Source of the DNA: Ruminococcus sp.
Lineage (GTDB): Bacteria; Bacillota; Clostridia; Oscillospirales; Ruminococcaceae
Assembly: GCA_016288815.1 (NCBI GenBank)
Contig: JAEELF010000048.1
Coordinates: forward strand, 1 to 42,187
Direction of reading: 5' to 3'
DNA length: 42,187 nucleotides
Program-made: the position numbers and the translations under genes
Shown: positions 1-7,671 of the stretch, piece by piece
Layout: each line of letters opens with the position of its first letter
Numbering within the stretch: position 1 is the stretch's first letter
Notes under the pieces: generated by a model
What the model was told of the DNA's origin: nothing
What the model saw: only the letters and a program-made list of their open reading frames with translations
Databases searched by the model: none

Positions 1-119
1 ACGATGCCCTTCACGTCCGCGGCAGACTCCGCGTAGTAGAACTCCATGTTGTTCCTCTTCAGCGCCTCGCCGACTCTCTTTATCCGCATTTCGCGGACAG
101 CTTTCTTGTTATTGTCCAT
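1..119 (-). CDS. LUD-domain (lactate-utilization-type) protein, 5' end only
   Basis: The first 39 codons of a minus-strand gene are present; the rest lies beyond the window edge. The start is the ATG at 117-119, preceded by a GGAG about 7 nt upstream. The translated N-terminus has a short basic helix (KKAVREMRIKRVGEALKRNN) followed by a MEFYYAES-type strand. This matches the beginning of the clostridial LUD/DUF162 proteins related to LutC, usually annotated as lactate utilization protein. The assignment rests on this short N-terminal pattern only, so the family is likely but the function is open. It lies 54 bp downstream of hpf, behind hpf's terminator, and I see no clear promoter of its own. 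Confidence 0.55.
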   Translation of the reverse strand, partial: MDNNKKAVREMRIKRVGEALKRNNMEFYYAESAADVKGI

Positions 120-141
120 ATTTATACTCCTTCACAAAACA

Positions 142-162
142 GGGCAGGGAAGACCCCTGCCC
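142..162 (-). terminator. Intrinsic terminator of hpf
   Basis: An 8-bp GC-rich stem (GGGCAGGG with CCCTGCCC) and a 5-nt loop, read on the minus strand, is followed by TGTTTTG. It lies 12 bp after the hpf stop codon. Confidence 0.75.
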
Positions 163-173
163 GTATATTTTTA

Positions 174-701
174 TCAGTCGTTGTCCGGCTCGAGGACGGC
201 GTAATTGCCCTCGGAGCGCTTGTACACAACATTCGTCTCGCCGGTCGCGGCGTTGGTGAACATGAAGAAATTATGCCCGAGCATATTCATCTGGAGGATA
301 GCTTCATCGACGTCCATAGGTCTCATTTTAAACTTCTTGTGCCTGATGACGTCATAGGACGCGATCTCCTCGACGGGCTCGGCGAATGCCTCTTTGAAAG
401 CGGTATCCTTGAGCTTCTTCTCGATCTTGGTCTTGTTCTTGCGGATCTGGCGGATTATCTTGTCGATAGCGTCATCGAGAGCGACGGCCTTATCGGCAGC
501 AGAGCGCTCAGCGCGGAAAATAATGCTGTTGTATTTAACTGTCAGCTCGAGGAGAATATCGCACTTTATCTCTGCGAGAACTATTTTAGCGTCGGCATCG
601 TCGCCGAAGAACTTTCCGAGTCTTGTGTTGATCCTGTTTTCTGCATACTCTGTGAAATTCTGTGGTACCTGCATTTTCTTGGCTGTGATAGTTGTTTTCA
701 T
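174..701 (-). CDS. hpf: Long-form ribosome hibernation promoting factor (HPF/RaiA)
   Basis: This 175-residue protein has the two-domain layout of long HPF. An N-terminal S30AE/RaiA beta-alpha domain (about residues 1-100) binds near the decoding centre of the 30S subunit. A C-terminal dimerization domain (about 117-175, containing RHKKFKMRPMD and a GHNFFMF stretch) pairs two ribosomes into inactive 100S dimers in long-HPF Firmicutes. A charged linker joins them. The length is normal for long HPF. The ATG has a GGAGG 6 nt upstream. The gene has its own promoter (754-782) and terminator, so it appears to be monocistronic. I did not recognise a raiA-motif RNA in the 146-bp upstream gap. Confidence 0.95.
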   Translation of the reverse strand: MKTTITAKKMQVPQNFTEYAENRINTRLGKFFGDDADAKIVLAEIKCDILLELTVKYNSIIFRAERSAADKAVALDDAIDKIIRQIRKNKTKIEKKLKDTAFKEAFAEPVEEIASYDVIRHKKFKMRPMDVDEAILQMNMLGHNFFMFTNAATGETNVVYKRSEGNYAVLEPDND

Positions 702-753
702 AGTAGTCCTCCTTTAGGCTCTGACAAAGTCAAAGCATAAACTTTATGGTTAT

Positions 754-782
754 ATTATACCATATCGCACTATGATTTACAA
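754..782 (-). promoter_or_regulatory. Sigma-A promoter of hpf
   Basis: On the minus strand, TTGTAA (777-782), a 17-bp spacer and a perfect TATAAT (754-759) lie about 50 bp upstream of the hpf start. Confidence 0.8.
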
Positions 783-847
783 GAGATTTTGTTAAATTTG
801 TAGATACTGCACAACAATAAATAAAAGATTTGTTAATTCTGACGAAA

Positions 848-2209
848 TCATTCACTCAGCGCATCAAGGAGGATCTTTGCTATCTGGTCGGTCTTGACTG
901 AGCCGCTGTCCTTGTCCTCAATGAGAATGCAGAATGCGATCGGGAAGTCCTCATCGTCCACGAATCCCACGAGGAGAGAGTTCTCCTTCGCGCCCTCATC
1001 GACCTGTGCCGTACCGCTCTTGACGCCCAGAGAATAGCCGGGTATGAGCTCTGAGTAGTGGTTGGCGCCGTTGGTGAGCATCATCTGACGCACGCATGCA
1101 GCGTTGTCGTCGGTGAAGAGCTGCTCGCTGAACTCTGTGTGCCCGCGCTCGCAGACATCGCCGTAGACGTCGGTTACCTTCGCGATGAGGTGGGGGATGG
1201 TCATCTTGCCGGTGCCGTTAGCTATAGCGCTCTGCCACATCATGAGCTGCATAGGGCTCACGAGGGTATCTCCCTGCCCGATACAGCCCCACTGTGTACG
1301 GAAATCGTCCGTATCCTCGAGCGTCGTGGAGGCTCTCTCGCACTGTATCCCGTCGATGTCGAAGTACTCCATTTCCTCGCCGTTTATGGCGTAACCGAGC
1401 TTTTCGTAGATTTTCTTTATCTTGTTCAGCGGCATATCGCTGTCTGCGACGAGCTGCGCGAAGAACGGATTGCAGCTGTTCTCGAGAGCCTGCTGGATGT
1501 CCTGCTCGCCGTGACCGTATATGTTATGGCAGTCGATGACGCCGCCGGTCTTGTTGGTGTAGTGACCCTCGCAGGTGTAACGCTTTGCGAAGAGTCTGTC
1601 CGCGCCCATAATTTCGAGCGCCGTGATGACCGTCGAGACCTTCTGTGTGGAGCCGGGGACAGTCCCGTACATGACCTTTGAGATGAGCGTGCCCGACTCA
1701 AAATTCGCGATATTGTCGTAGCCCTTGGTGACGTCGATGTTGGGGAGGCTCGTGCAGACGAGTAGCTCGCCGGTCTTGTAGTTATACGCGACCGCGCAGC
1801 CCTTCTGTGAGCCGAAGGCGTCGTAGACCGTGCGGTTCGCCTCATGGTCGAGTGTGGTATATATAGCCGCCTTGCCGCCCTCACGGACAAGCCCCGCGGT
1901 GAAGCTGTAGTTATTGAGCTTGTCGGTGTTCCGCGCGACGAGCGTGTTCTCCATCTGACCGCTGTCGTCGCCGATAAGGCTGCCGACGTCGATGAAGTAG
2001 TTATCGGGGTAGGAGGAGCCGTCGTCGTCCGTGCCGGTGTAGAGGACATCTCCGTGCCTGTCGTAGACCTTTCCCAGACTCATTGTGCCGGAGTGGGTCA
2101 TATAGAACTTCGCCTCGCGGTGTATCTTGACTACGAGTGCGACCATTCCCGCGATGAACAGCACGATGAACAGGCTTATGAGGAACTGGCATCTTCTTAT
2201 GCTCTTCAT
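848..2209 (-). CDS. pbpA: Class B penicillin-binding protein (PbpA/FtsI-like transpeptidase)
   Basis: This 453-residue protein has a single N-terminal membrane anchor (about residues 9-27) and an extracytoplasmic penicillin-binding transpeptidase domain. The three active-site motifs are present: SxxK as STQK (187-190, in a PGST context), SxN as SCN (245-247) and KSGT (397-400). It cross-links peptidoglycan stem peptides. At 453 residues it is shorter than FtsI or PBP2 and resembles the compact PbpA proteins of actinobacteria and clostridia, which lack a large non-catalytic region. Its start overlaps the upstream SEDS gene by 4 bp, as expected for a glycosyltransferase/transpeptidase pair that works as a complex. 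Whether it serves elongation, division or another process is not decided by sequence. Confidence 0.92.
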   Translation of the reverse strand: MKSIRRCQFLISLFIVLFIAGMVALVVKIHREAKFYMTHSGTMSLGKVYDRHGDVLYTGTDDDGSSYPDNYFIDVGSLIGDDSGQMENTLVARNTDKLNNYSFTAGLVREGGKAAIYTTLDHEANRTVYDAFGSQKGCAVAYNYKTGELLVCTSLPNIDVTKGYDNIANFESGTLISKVMYGTVPGSTQKVSTVITALEIMGADRLFAKRYTCEGHYTNKTGGVIDCHNIYGHGEQDIQQALENSCNPFFAQLVADSDMPLNKIKKIYEKLGYAINGEEMEYFDIDGIQCERASTTLEDTDDFRTQWGCIGQGDTLVSPMQLMMWQSAIANGTGKMTIPHLIAKVTDVYGDVCERGHTEFSEQLFTDDNAACVRQMMLTNGANHYSELIPGYSLGVKSGTAQVDEGAKENSLLVGFVDDEDFPIAFCILIEDKDSGSVKTDQIAKILLDALSE

Positions 2210-3495
2210 GCTCTGCGCCTCCTTTTGGGAGCCTCAGCGTTGAATCTGAACGGCTCAGGGTCGCGGAAAACAGGGGACTGGCACGCACTGAGCATACCTA
2301 TCATCAGTCCGCTGACGAGCATGGAGCTTCCTCCGGACGAGATGAATGGTATAGTGACGCCCGTGAAGGGGATCATGTTGCACGAACCGAAGATATTCAG
2401 CGCCATCTGCACCGTGAATGCCGCGCATATACACGCAGACATCGTCGCGTGGAAGTAAGATCTCGGCGGACTGATGAGCGGCACCGCCACCATCATTATG
2501 AGCGCGAGCACCGTCATCAGCGCGAACAGCAGCCCCCACTCCTCGCAGATCGTCGCGAAGACAATGTCGTTCTCGTGCGCGAAGACCTTGTGCAGGAAGC
2601 CGTTTGTGGGACCCTTGCCGAACCAGCCGCCCTCCGCGATAGCGATGAGCGCCTTGGACTGCTGATAGCCGTTTCCGGAGGTATCGCTCCAGATGTCGGA
2701 GAAGATACGCTCCCTGACGTACTCCGGTGCGAAGAACACAGCGAGCACAGCCGCCAGCGCGAGCGCGAGACCCGCTCCCACGAGTGATTTTTTCGAGAAT
2801 TTAGCCTTCGGGTAGCATATACGCAGCAGGAATCCCGCCGCATAAATGCCCACGAAGGTCGGCAGACTTCCGAGGTCGCGGCACCACCACTGCATGAGGC
2901 ATATCGCCGCAGTGAGCACGAACAGCGCGAGGTTGTCGTACACGACGTTGAACCCGAGTATCCTGTGACGCTTCTGCTGCTCGGTGACAGACGTTGCACA
3001 CGCGAGCACGAACAGCGGCTTGATGAACTCAGACGGCTGAATGGATGTGTTTTCGCCGATGTTTATCCACATACTCCTGCTGCCGGTGAACAGTACGGTT
3101 ATGAGCATGAGGACTCCGATGCCGATGTAGTAGTATTTCTTCTGCATCTCGAGCCACTTGTGGTCGCGGCAGAGGAGGTATCCCACTCTGCACGCACCCA
3201 GCGCCACGATACAGGTTATCCAGTGCTTTAAGGTGAATTCCACCCCGCCGAAGCACGATTGCATTATAACGCTGATATTCAGCACGAGAATGAGCATGAA
3301 GTCGATAGTGTAGCTCTGCTGCCTGAAGAAAGGCATGATGGTGAAGCAAACGAGGTCGAGCCCTATGACACCCGCCGCCAGCAGTACTAAGCTCCCGCCG
3401 CCGCCGTCAGTGAGCATGACGTTCGCGAGTATGGCTATGTGCGCACCGAGCACGAATATGCACGAGAAGAGGTAAGCTATAGGATTATTTACCAT
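2206..3495 (-). CDS. SEDS-family peptidoglycan glycosyltransferase (FtsW/RodA/SpoVE)
   Basis: This is a 429-residue polytopic membrane protein with about ten hydrophobic segments. SEDS signatures are visible: QPSEF (153-157), RDLGS with the probable catalytic aspartate D207, a conserved acidic EEWG (318-321), and the C-terminal PFTGVTIPFISSGGSSM block (376-392). SEDS proteins polymerize lipid II into glycan strands with a partner class B PBP, here the overlapping downstream gene. The start overlaps the upstream FHA gene by 11 bp, so all three genes are probably translationally coupled. A FHA/SEDS/PBP order recalls the actinobacterial fha-rodA-pbpA cluster, but no PknB-type kinase or PstP phosphatase gene lies in this window. 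Confidence 0.93.
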   Translation of the reverse strand: MVNNPIAYLFSCIFVLGAHIAILANVMLTDGGGGSLVLLAAGVIGLDLVCFTIMPFFRQQSYTIDFMLILVLNISVIMQSCFGGVEFTLKHWITCIVALGACRVGYLLCRDHKWLEMQKKYYYIGIGVLMLITVLFTGSRSMWINIGENTSIQPSEFIKPLFVLACATSVTEQQKRHRILGFNVVYDNLALFVLTAAICLMQWWCRDLGSLPTFVGIYAAGFLLRICYPKAKFSKKSLVGAGLALALAAVLAVFFAPEYVRERIFSDIWSDTSGNGYQQSKALIAIAEGGWFGKGPTNGFLHKVFAHENDIVFATICEEWGLLFALMTVLALIMMVAVPLISPPRSYFHATMSACICAAFTVQMALNIFGSCNMIPFTGVTIPFISSGGSSMLVSGLMIGMLSACQSPVFRDPEPFRFNAEAPKRRRRA

Positions 3496-3895
3496 TTCCG
3501 CCCCTCCTCCTGAACACGAGACGTCTGTTCCCGAGACCGATGATGTCGTTCTCGCGGAGGACAGCCTTCTTTACGAGATTACCATTCACGAACAGCCCCG
3601 ACTTCGATCCGATGTCAGTGATGGTCCAGATGCCGCTCGCATTGACAGTGAGCATAGCGTGGTAGCGCGAGACCGAGAGGTCGGGCAGACGAATGTCCGC
3701 GGAGGCGTGTCTCCCGATAAGAATCTCGTCGCAGCCGAGCTCATAGACGTCCTCCGACGAGGCGAGCTCCATATTGTGAATGAGCCTGTTCCAGCTCTTT
3801 TTTTCAGTATGTTTTTCGCGGTACGCCGCGATGATGAGCACCAGCAGGCATATATCGAGCGCCGCTGCAGATACGGCGCAGAGAACTATATCCAA
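3485..3895 (-). CDS. Membrane-anchored FHA-domain protein (TTG start)
   Basis: The protein has an N-terminal transmembrane helix (roughly residues 2-25) followed by a cytoplasmic FHA phosphothreonine-binding domain. The FHA hallmarks are GRH (61-63), SVSRYH (75-79 region), and the SKSG...NG turn (97-105). I place the start at a TTG (3893-3895), giving 136 residues. An ATG exists 51 bp upstream, but the TATAAT of the operon promoter (3918-3923) lies inside that extension, and a GGGAGG sits correctly before the TTG. As first gene of the FHA/SEDS/PBP operon it probably connects Ser/Thr phosphorylation to cell-wall synthesis. That role is inferred from family and context. Confidence 0.85.
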   Translation of the reverse strand: MDIVLCAVSAAALDICLLVLIIAAYREKHTEKKSWNRLIHNMELASSEDVYELGCDEILIGRHASADIRLPDLSVSRYHAMLTVNASGIWTITDIGSKSGLFVNGNLVKKAVLRENDIIGLGNRRLVFRRRGGNGK

Positions 3896-3917
3896 TCCGA
3901 TCCCTCCCAACTTTTCT

Positions 3918-3946
3918 ATTATACCACAATTAGCATCATAAATCAA
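3918..3946 (-). promoter_or_regulatory. Promoter of the FHA-SEDS-PBP operon
   Basis: On the minus strand, TTGATT (3941-3946), a 17-bp spacer and TATAAT (3918-3923). The predicted transcript begins near 3911, leaving a leader of only about 15 nt before the TTG start. Confidence 0.75.
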
Positions 3947-3985
3947 ATAAAATGTAGGTCAAATAAGTCCGCACAAAATGAAAAG

Positions 3986-4005
3986 ACCGCACTTTTCAGT
4001 GCGGT
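3986..4005 (-). terminator. Hairpin terminator after the SleB-like gene
   Basis: A perfect 8-bp stem (ACCGCACT with AGTGCGGT) and a 4-nt loop, followed on the minus strand by a T-rich CTTTTCATTTT. It is 26 bp past the stop codon of the SleB-like gene. Confidence 0.7.
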
Positions 4006-4031
4006 ACGTTTCATGCTTTTCAGTTTTGCGA

Positions 4032-4862
4032 TCACGAGAAGTGATTCTGATATCCGTCACCGTAGAATCCGGTATAGCCGTGATTGAACTGCGAAGGATC
4101 AGCGAAGTAAAGAAGAACTGCGTTCTTTACGCTGTCAGTAACCTTGCTCGAGAATGTCCCAAGGTCAACATAGGAGGAAGCGCCTGAGAACTGATAGCGC
4201 TGTGTAAGTACTCCATAGATCGTATTCGGATACGACGGGCTGTTGACTCTGTTCATGATGACCTCAACTACGAGAGCCTTGTTGTACTCAGAGATCCAGG
4301 AGGAACCAGCCTCGTGAGCTACCGCGTTGCAGAGGAGAATGTAGTCTGCATCTGAGATAGGGAGGGCAGTTGTCGTGGTCTGCGGAGCAGTGGTGGTCGT
4401 AGTTGTTGTAGTAGTCGTAGTCGTGGTGGTCGTCGTTGTAGTTGTAGTAGTTGTAGTAGTTGTAGTAGTTGTGGTTGTGGTTTCCGTAGTCGTTGTGCCG
4501 ATGTATTCCATATGCGCGTTGAAGATATCAAACACGTTGTAGAAGTCATCGGAGTTGCTCTCAATGTCAATGGTCTCGGGTGTGATAGCTTCGGTCTCTA
4601 CAGCTTCTGTCTCTGTTTCTGTAGCTGTCTCTGCTGTGACCGGAGTTTCAGTAACGGCTGCGGACGCTGTATTCGTGAGCGAAACAGCAATGTTCTCAAT
4701 TGGAGTAAGTGCTGTGTCAAACAGGCTCTGCTCGCTTGCCTCAACGACCTCTGCGCTTACCTCGAGGGTATTGTTTTCAGTCGCGGAAGCAACACACAGG
4801 CTGCTGAACATACAAGAGGTGGACATTCCTAAGATAACCGCTATTAACTTAGCGTTTCTCAT
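4032..4862 (-). CDS. Secreted SleB-like cell wall hydrolase with poly-Thr linker
   Basis: This 276-residue protein starts with a signal peptide (about residues 1-27, hydrophobic core then ASA). A Glu/Thr/Val-rich region (30-105) and a tract of 31 consecutive threonines (128-158) follow. The C-terminal domain (about 169-276) matches the SleB/CwlJ Hydrolase_2 fold, with HEAG carrying the expected catalytic glutamate E184, followed by VIMNRVNSPSYPNTIYGVL and a terminal NHGYTGFYGDG. This family cleaves peptidoglycan glycan strands. In this organism it is more likely a vegetative wall hydrolase than a germination enzyme, because it has a linker and a signal peptide. The threonine tract is encoded by mixed ACN codons, so it is not a simple trinucleotide expansion. 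Confidence 0.85.
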   Translation of the reverse strand: MRNAKLIAVILGMSTSCMFSSLCVASATENNTLEVSAEVVEASEQSLFDTALTPIENIAVSLTNTASAAVTETPVTAETATETETEAVETEAITPETIDIESNSDDFYNVFDIFNAHMEYIGTTTTETTTTTTTTTTTTTTTTTTTTTTTTTTTTTTTAPQTTTTALPISDADYILLCNAVAHEAGSSWISEYNKALVVEVIMNRVNSPSYPNTIYGVLTQRYQFSGASSYVDLGTFSSKVTDSVKNAVLLYFADPSQFNHGYTGFYGDGYQNHFS

Positions 4863-5229
4863 CTACTCATCCTTTCGTAGAACGTAATGAATTTCAGTCC
4901 CTTTCGGACTGTGTCTATGATAACACAGCTGGCTGAAAAAGGCAATACCTTTGGGAGTTTTTCCATTTTGCGACCAAAATTATGCACTATATCTGTTCCG
5001 GTTAGGGTAAAAAGGCACATATTATATGTATAAGCAATGAACGAATTGTAAATTCAAAATTAACTTCACAAAACATAAAACGACTAAAAATTACAAATCT
5101 GTAACAACTTGCTCCGAAATTTGATTACAGACGGTATAATTTGTGCTGAGAACATATTTTTGACATATGATTTTTCGACCAAAAGTGCGTAAAAACACTG
5201 TTCAGATAGTATAACGGCTTTGCAATTTC
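4863..5229. promoter_or_regulatory. AT-rich intergenic region between divergent genes
   Basis: No convincing gene is seen in this AT-rich interval between the minus-strand SleB-like gene and the plus-strand HAD gene. A TATAAT on the minus strand (5021-5026) with a weak -35 could start the SleB-like transcript, giving a leader of about 150 nt. That leader contains a small hairpin (CAGTCC with GGACTG, about 4896-4912). The sequence TTACCCTAAC (minus strand, 5001-5010) lies at the predicted transcript start and recurs upstream of aconitase. I could not match the leader to a known riboswitch. Confidence 0.4.
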
Positions 5230-5258
5230 TTGACAAAAAAGTTACAGAGCGATATAAT
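5230..5258 (+). promoter_or_regulatory. Consensus sigma-A promoter of the HAD phosphatase gene
   Basis: TTGACA (5230-5235), a 17-bp spacer and TATAAT (5253-5258): a full-consensus promoter 65 bp upstream of the ATG. Confidence 0.88.
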
Positions 5259-5322
5259 ATTGAGTGGTACAAGGTTCGACACAGACTGTTAACGTTCACC
5301 ATATTTCTCAAGGAGTTTTTGT

Positions 5323-6111
5323 ATGCCTTCCATCATCTTTTTTGACATAGACGGCACCCTCATCACCGAGGACGACCGTATGCTCATTCCCGCCAGTACC
5401 CGCGAGGCGATAGCCGAAACGCGCCGCCGCGGGAACTACACCTTTATAAATAGTGGTCGCACCGCCTTTAATATAAGTAAGGAGGTACTCGCGCTCGGCT
5501 TTGACGGTATGCTGTGCGGCTGCGGCACCTACATCGAGATCGCGGGCAGCGTCGAGCTTTACCACACGCAGGAGCAGTCCCTCTGTCGGAAAATCGCCCG
5601 TATACTCCGCGAATGCCGCTGCACGCCGGTCTACGAGCGCCGCGAGGGCTATTTCTTCGACGACCTCGCTGAATATGACCCTCAGCTTGACTGGTTCCGC
5701 GGGCACTTTGTAAAGCCTGGCATACCTATGGACAGGCAGGTCGATGATCCCGGCTTCGGCTACGACAAGTTCGTCTTCTGGTCGAACGAGCACACTGATA
5801 TGGCGCGTATCCGCAGTGAGATTGGGGAGTATTACGACATCATCGACCGCGGGAATCGCTTCTACGAGAACGTTCCCCGCGGCTATTCCAAGGCGACCGC
5901 GATAGACTATGTGCTGCAAAAGCTCGCCATTTCGCCGGATAACGCCTACGCGATAGGCGACAGCATGAACGATCTGCCCATGCTTCAGGCGGTCCCGAAC
6001 AGTATCGCAATGGGCGGCGCCGAGCACATCTACCCGTATGTTTCCTACGTCACGACGCCCATCGAGGAGGATGGTATCGCGAATGCCCTGCGTCACTTCG
6101 GGCTTATCTGA
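5323..6111 (+). CDS. HAD-superfamily Cof-type sugar-phosphate phosphatase
   Basis: This 262-residue protein belongs to the Cof/type IIB HAD hydrolases. Motif I is FFDIDGTL (nucleophile D8, general acid D10), and the C-terminal motif IV is GDSMNDLPML, followed by the family's SIAMGGA segment. The large cap insertion between the motifs is typical of type C2 caps. Such enzymes remove phosphate from small phosphorylated metabolites, often sugar phosphates or nucleotides; the substrate cannot be told from sequence. AAGGAG precedes the ATG by 7 nt. It has its own consensus promoter, and the next gene has another, so it is probably transcribed alone or with partial read-through into pfk. Confidence 0.9.
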   Translation: MPSIIFFDIDGTLITEDDRMLIPASTREAIAETRRRGNYTFINSGRTAFNISKEVLALGFDGMLCGCGTYIEIAGSVELYHTQEQSLCRKIARILRECRCTPVYERREGYFFDDLAEYDPQLDWFRGHFVKPGIPMDRQVDDPGFGYDKFVFWSNEHTDMARIRSEIGEYYDIIDRGNRFYENVPRGYSKATAIDYVLQKLAISPDNAYAIGDSMNDLPMLQAVPNSIAMGGAEHIYPYVSYVTTPIEEDGIANALRHFGLI

Positions 6112-6161
6112 GCGTTACATCGCTGAAAGGTGTGTGCGCGTGTTTTTTTCTGCGTGACCGC

Positions 6162-6190
6162 TTGCAATATTTCCGAAAACATGATATAAT
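6162..6190 (+). promoter_or_regulatory. Promoter of phosphofructokinase
   Basis: TTGCAA (6162-6167), a 17-bp spacer and TATAAT (6185-6190). The predicted transcript start near 6197 is only about 9 nt before the first in-frame ATG (6206), which argues against that ATG as the start. Confidence 0.8.
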
Positions 6191-6217
6191 GAATAATACT
6201 GAATAATGCTTAAAACA

Positions 6218-6262
6218 GGGGAGGAACGGTTCGGGCAGCATAAAAGTCCGATACCGGAAATG
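6218..6262 (+). promoter_or_regulatory. Shine-Dalgarno and start codon separated by a hairpin
   Basis: A strong GGGGAGGAA (6218-6226) lies 35 nt before the likely ATG (6260). The intervening bases can fold into a hairpin: CGGTTCGG (6227-6234) with CCGA and ACCG (6248-6251 and 6253-6256, one bulged T). With the hairpin formed, only about 5 unpaired nt separate the Shine-Dalgarno from the start codon. Confidence 0.5.
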
Positions 6263-7486
6263 AATATGAATATAGCTGTTGCACAGTCGGGAGGACCGAC
6301 CTGCGCTATCAACGCCTCGCTCGGCGGAGTTTTCAGAGCGGGCAAGCGCTCAGAAGACATTGACCGTATCTACGGCGCCCTCAACGGTATCGAGGGTATC
6401 ATCGGCGACCAGCTCGTCGATCTTTCGGGCAAGCTCACAGACGATAACAACTACGAGCTGCTCCTTCGCACGCCGTCCGCAGTGCTCGGATCGTGTCGCA
6501 TGAAGCTCCCGGACTACCATAAGGAGAGCGCTGTCTACGAGCACATCACCGACATCTTCCGCAAGAACGGGATCGGGATGTTCTTCTACATCGGCGGAAA
6601 CGACTCCATGGACACCGTCGCGAAGCTCTCGGCTTACTACCGCGACAACAATATCAACGACATCAGGGTCATCGGTATCCCCAAGACTATCGACAACGAC
6701 CTCTGCGTGACAGACCACTGCCCGGGCTTCGGCTCTGCTGCGAAGTACGTCGCAGCGACCGTGCAGGAGATAACCCGCGACAGCAACGTCTACAGCATAC
6801 CCTCCGTTACTATTATAGAGTGTATGGGACGTCACGCCGGCTGGCTGACCGCAGCTTCGAGCTGTATCAGAGCCAACGGCGAGAGCGCTCCGCACCTCAT
6901 CTACCTGCCTGAGAGAGCGTTCAGCGCTGACCGCTTTATCGTTGACGTCAAGCGTCAGATGCAGCGCCACAGAGCAGTTATCGTGGCAGTCTCCGAGGGT
7001 ATCAAGACCCCCGACGGACGCTTCGCCGCAGAGAGCTACCAGTCCGCGAAGAAAGACGCCTTTGGACATACATATCTGTCCGGCATAGGCAAGTTCCTCG
7101 AGAACCTTGTCTCGGACGAGATAGGCTGCAAGGTGCGCTCCATTGAGCTGAACGTCATGCAGCGGTGCAGCTCGCACATCGCCTCGCTCACGGACATACA
7201 GGAGTCCGAGCGTATCGGTGAGGCAGCAGTTGAAGCGGGACTGTCCGGCAAGACCGGCTGCACAATGGTCTTCAGACGTGACTCCAACGCGCCCTACACC
7301 TGCTCGATCGAGTCTACGGATGCCCTCAACACCGCCAATTCCGAGAAGTTCTTCCCGGCTGAGTGGATAAACGACGACGGCAACGACATCATGCCTGCCG
7401 CGACCGAGTATCTGCTCCCGCTCATTCAGGGTGAGATAGCTCCCGTCATGAAGAACGGCATACCCATGCACCTCACGATAGAATAA
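6260..7486 (+). CDS. pfp: 6-phosphofructokinase, pyrophosphate-dependent type
   Basis: The protein phosphorylates fructose 6-phosphate in glycolysis. From the ATG at 6260 it has 408 residues. AQSGGPTCAIN forms the phosphate-donor loop, GGNDS (112-116) has Asp where ATP enzymes usually have Gly, PKTIDND (141-147) has the lysine typical of PPi-dependent enzymes rather than Gly, and MGRHAG (189-194) is in the sugar-phosphate site. The Asp/Lys pair points to PPi as phosphoryl donor, which would save ATP and make the step reversible. The first in-frame ATG (6206) would add 18 residues but lies almost at the transcript start with no Shine-Dalgarno before it. Confidence 0.9.
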   Translation: MNMNIAVAQSGGPTCAINASLGGVFRAGKRSEDIDRIYGALNGIEGIIGDQLVDLSGKLTDDNNYELLLRTPSAVLGSCRMKLPDYHKESAVYEHITDIFRKNGIGMFFYIGGNDSMDTVAKLSAYYRDNNINDIRVIGIPKTIDNDLCVTDHCPGFGSAAKYVAATVQEITRDSNVYSIPSVTIIECMGRHAGWLTAASSCIRANGESAPHLIYLPERAFSADRFIVDVKRQMQRHRAVIVAVSEGIKTPDGRFAAESYQSAKKDAFGHTYLSGIGKFLENLVSDEIGCKVRSIELNVMQRCSSHIASLTDIQESERIGEAAVEAGLSGKTGCTMVFRRDSNAPYTCSIESTDALNTANSEKFFPAEWINDDGNDIMPAATEYLLPLIQGEIAPVMKNGIPMHLTIE

Positions 7487-7547
7487 AATGGTATATAGCA
7501 AACGACAAAATATTTTGGCGTTCACTATAATATAGAATGGAAATCAG

Positions 7548-7576
7548 AAAGGGACTGCGCTTGCAGTCCCTTTTTT
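7548..7576 (+). terminator. Intrinsic terminator of phosphofructokinase
   Basis: A perfect 11-bp stem (AAAGGGACTGC with GCAGTCCCTTT), a GCTT loop and a T6 tract. Confidence 0.93.
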
Positions 7577-7595
7577 GTATGACAGATGATTGTAT

Positions 7596-7614
7596 GGGCG
7601 CATTCCGTGCGCCC
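7596..7614. other. Hairpin between the convergent terminators
   Basis: A perfect 7-bp stem (GGGCGCA with TGCGCCC) and a 5-nt loop, with no adjacent T-run. It sits between the pfk terminator and the GH9 terminator; no function is assigned. Confidence 0.4.
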
Positions 7615-7636
7615 TCTATCATAATCGTTATACGAT

Positions 7637-7665
7637 AAAAAAGAGGGCGACCTCAGTCACCCTCT
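7637..7665 (-). terminator. Intrinsic terminator of the GH9 gene
   Basis: On the minus strand a 10-bp stem (AGAGGGTGAC with GTCGCCCTCT, one U-G pair), a TGAG loop and a T6 run, directly after the GH9 stop codon. Confidence 0.92.
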
Positions 7666-7671
7666 GTGTTT

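Noticed and set aside
4389..4481. CRISPR-like or microsatellite repeat
   Set aside because: The repetitive DNA is simply the coding sequence for the poly-threonine linker, in frame with the flanking hydrolase.
4863..5014. c-di-AMP or c-di-GMP riboswitch in the leader of the SleB-like gene
   Set aside because: Wall-hydrolase genes often carry such riboswitches, but I could not align the conserved core of either class to this leader.
5084..5311. A 75-codon minus-strand open frame in the AT-rich gap
   Set aside because: It has no ribosome site or family resemblance, and it runs through the consensus promoter of the HAD gene on the other strand.
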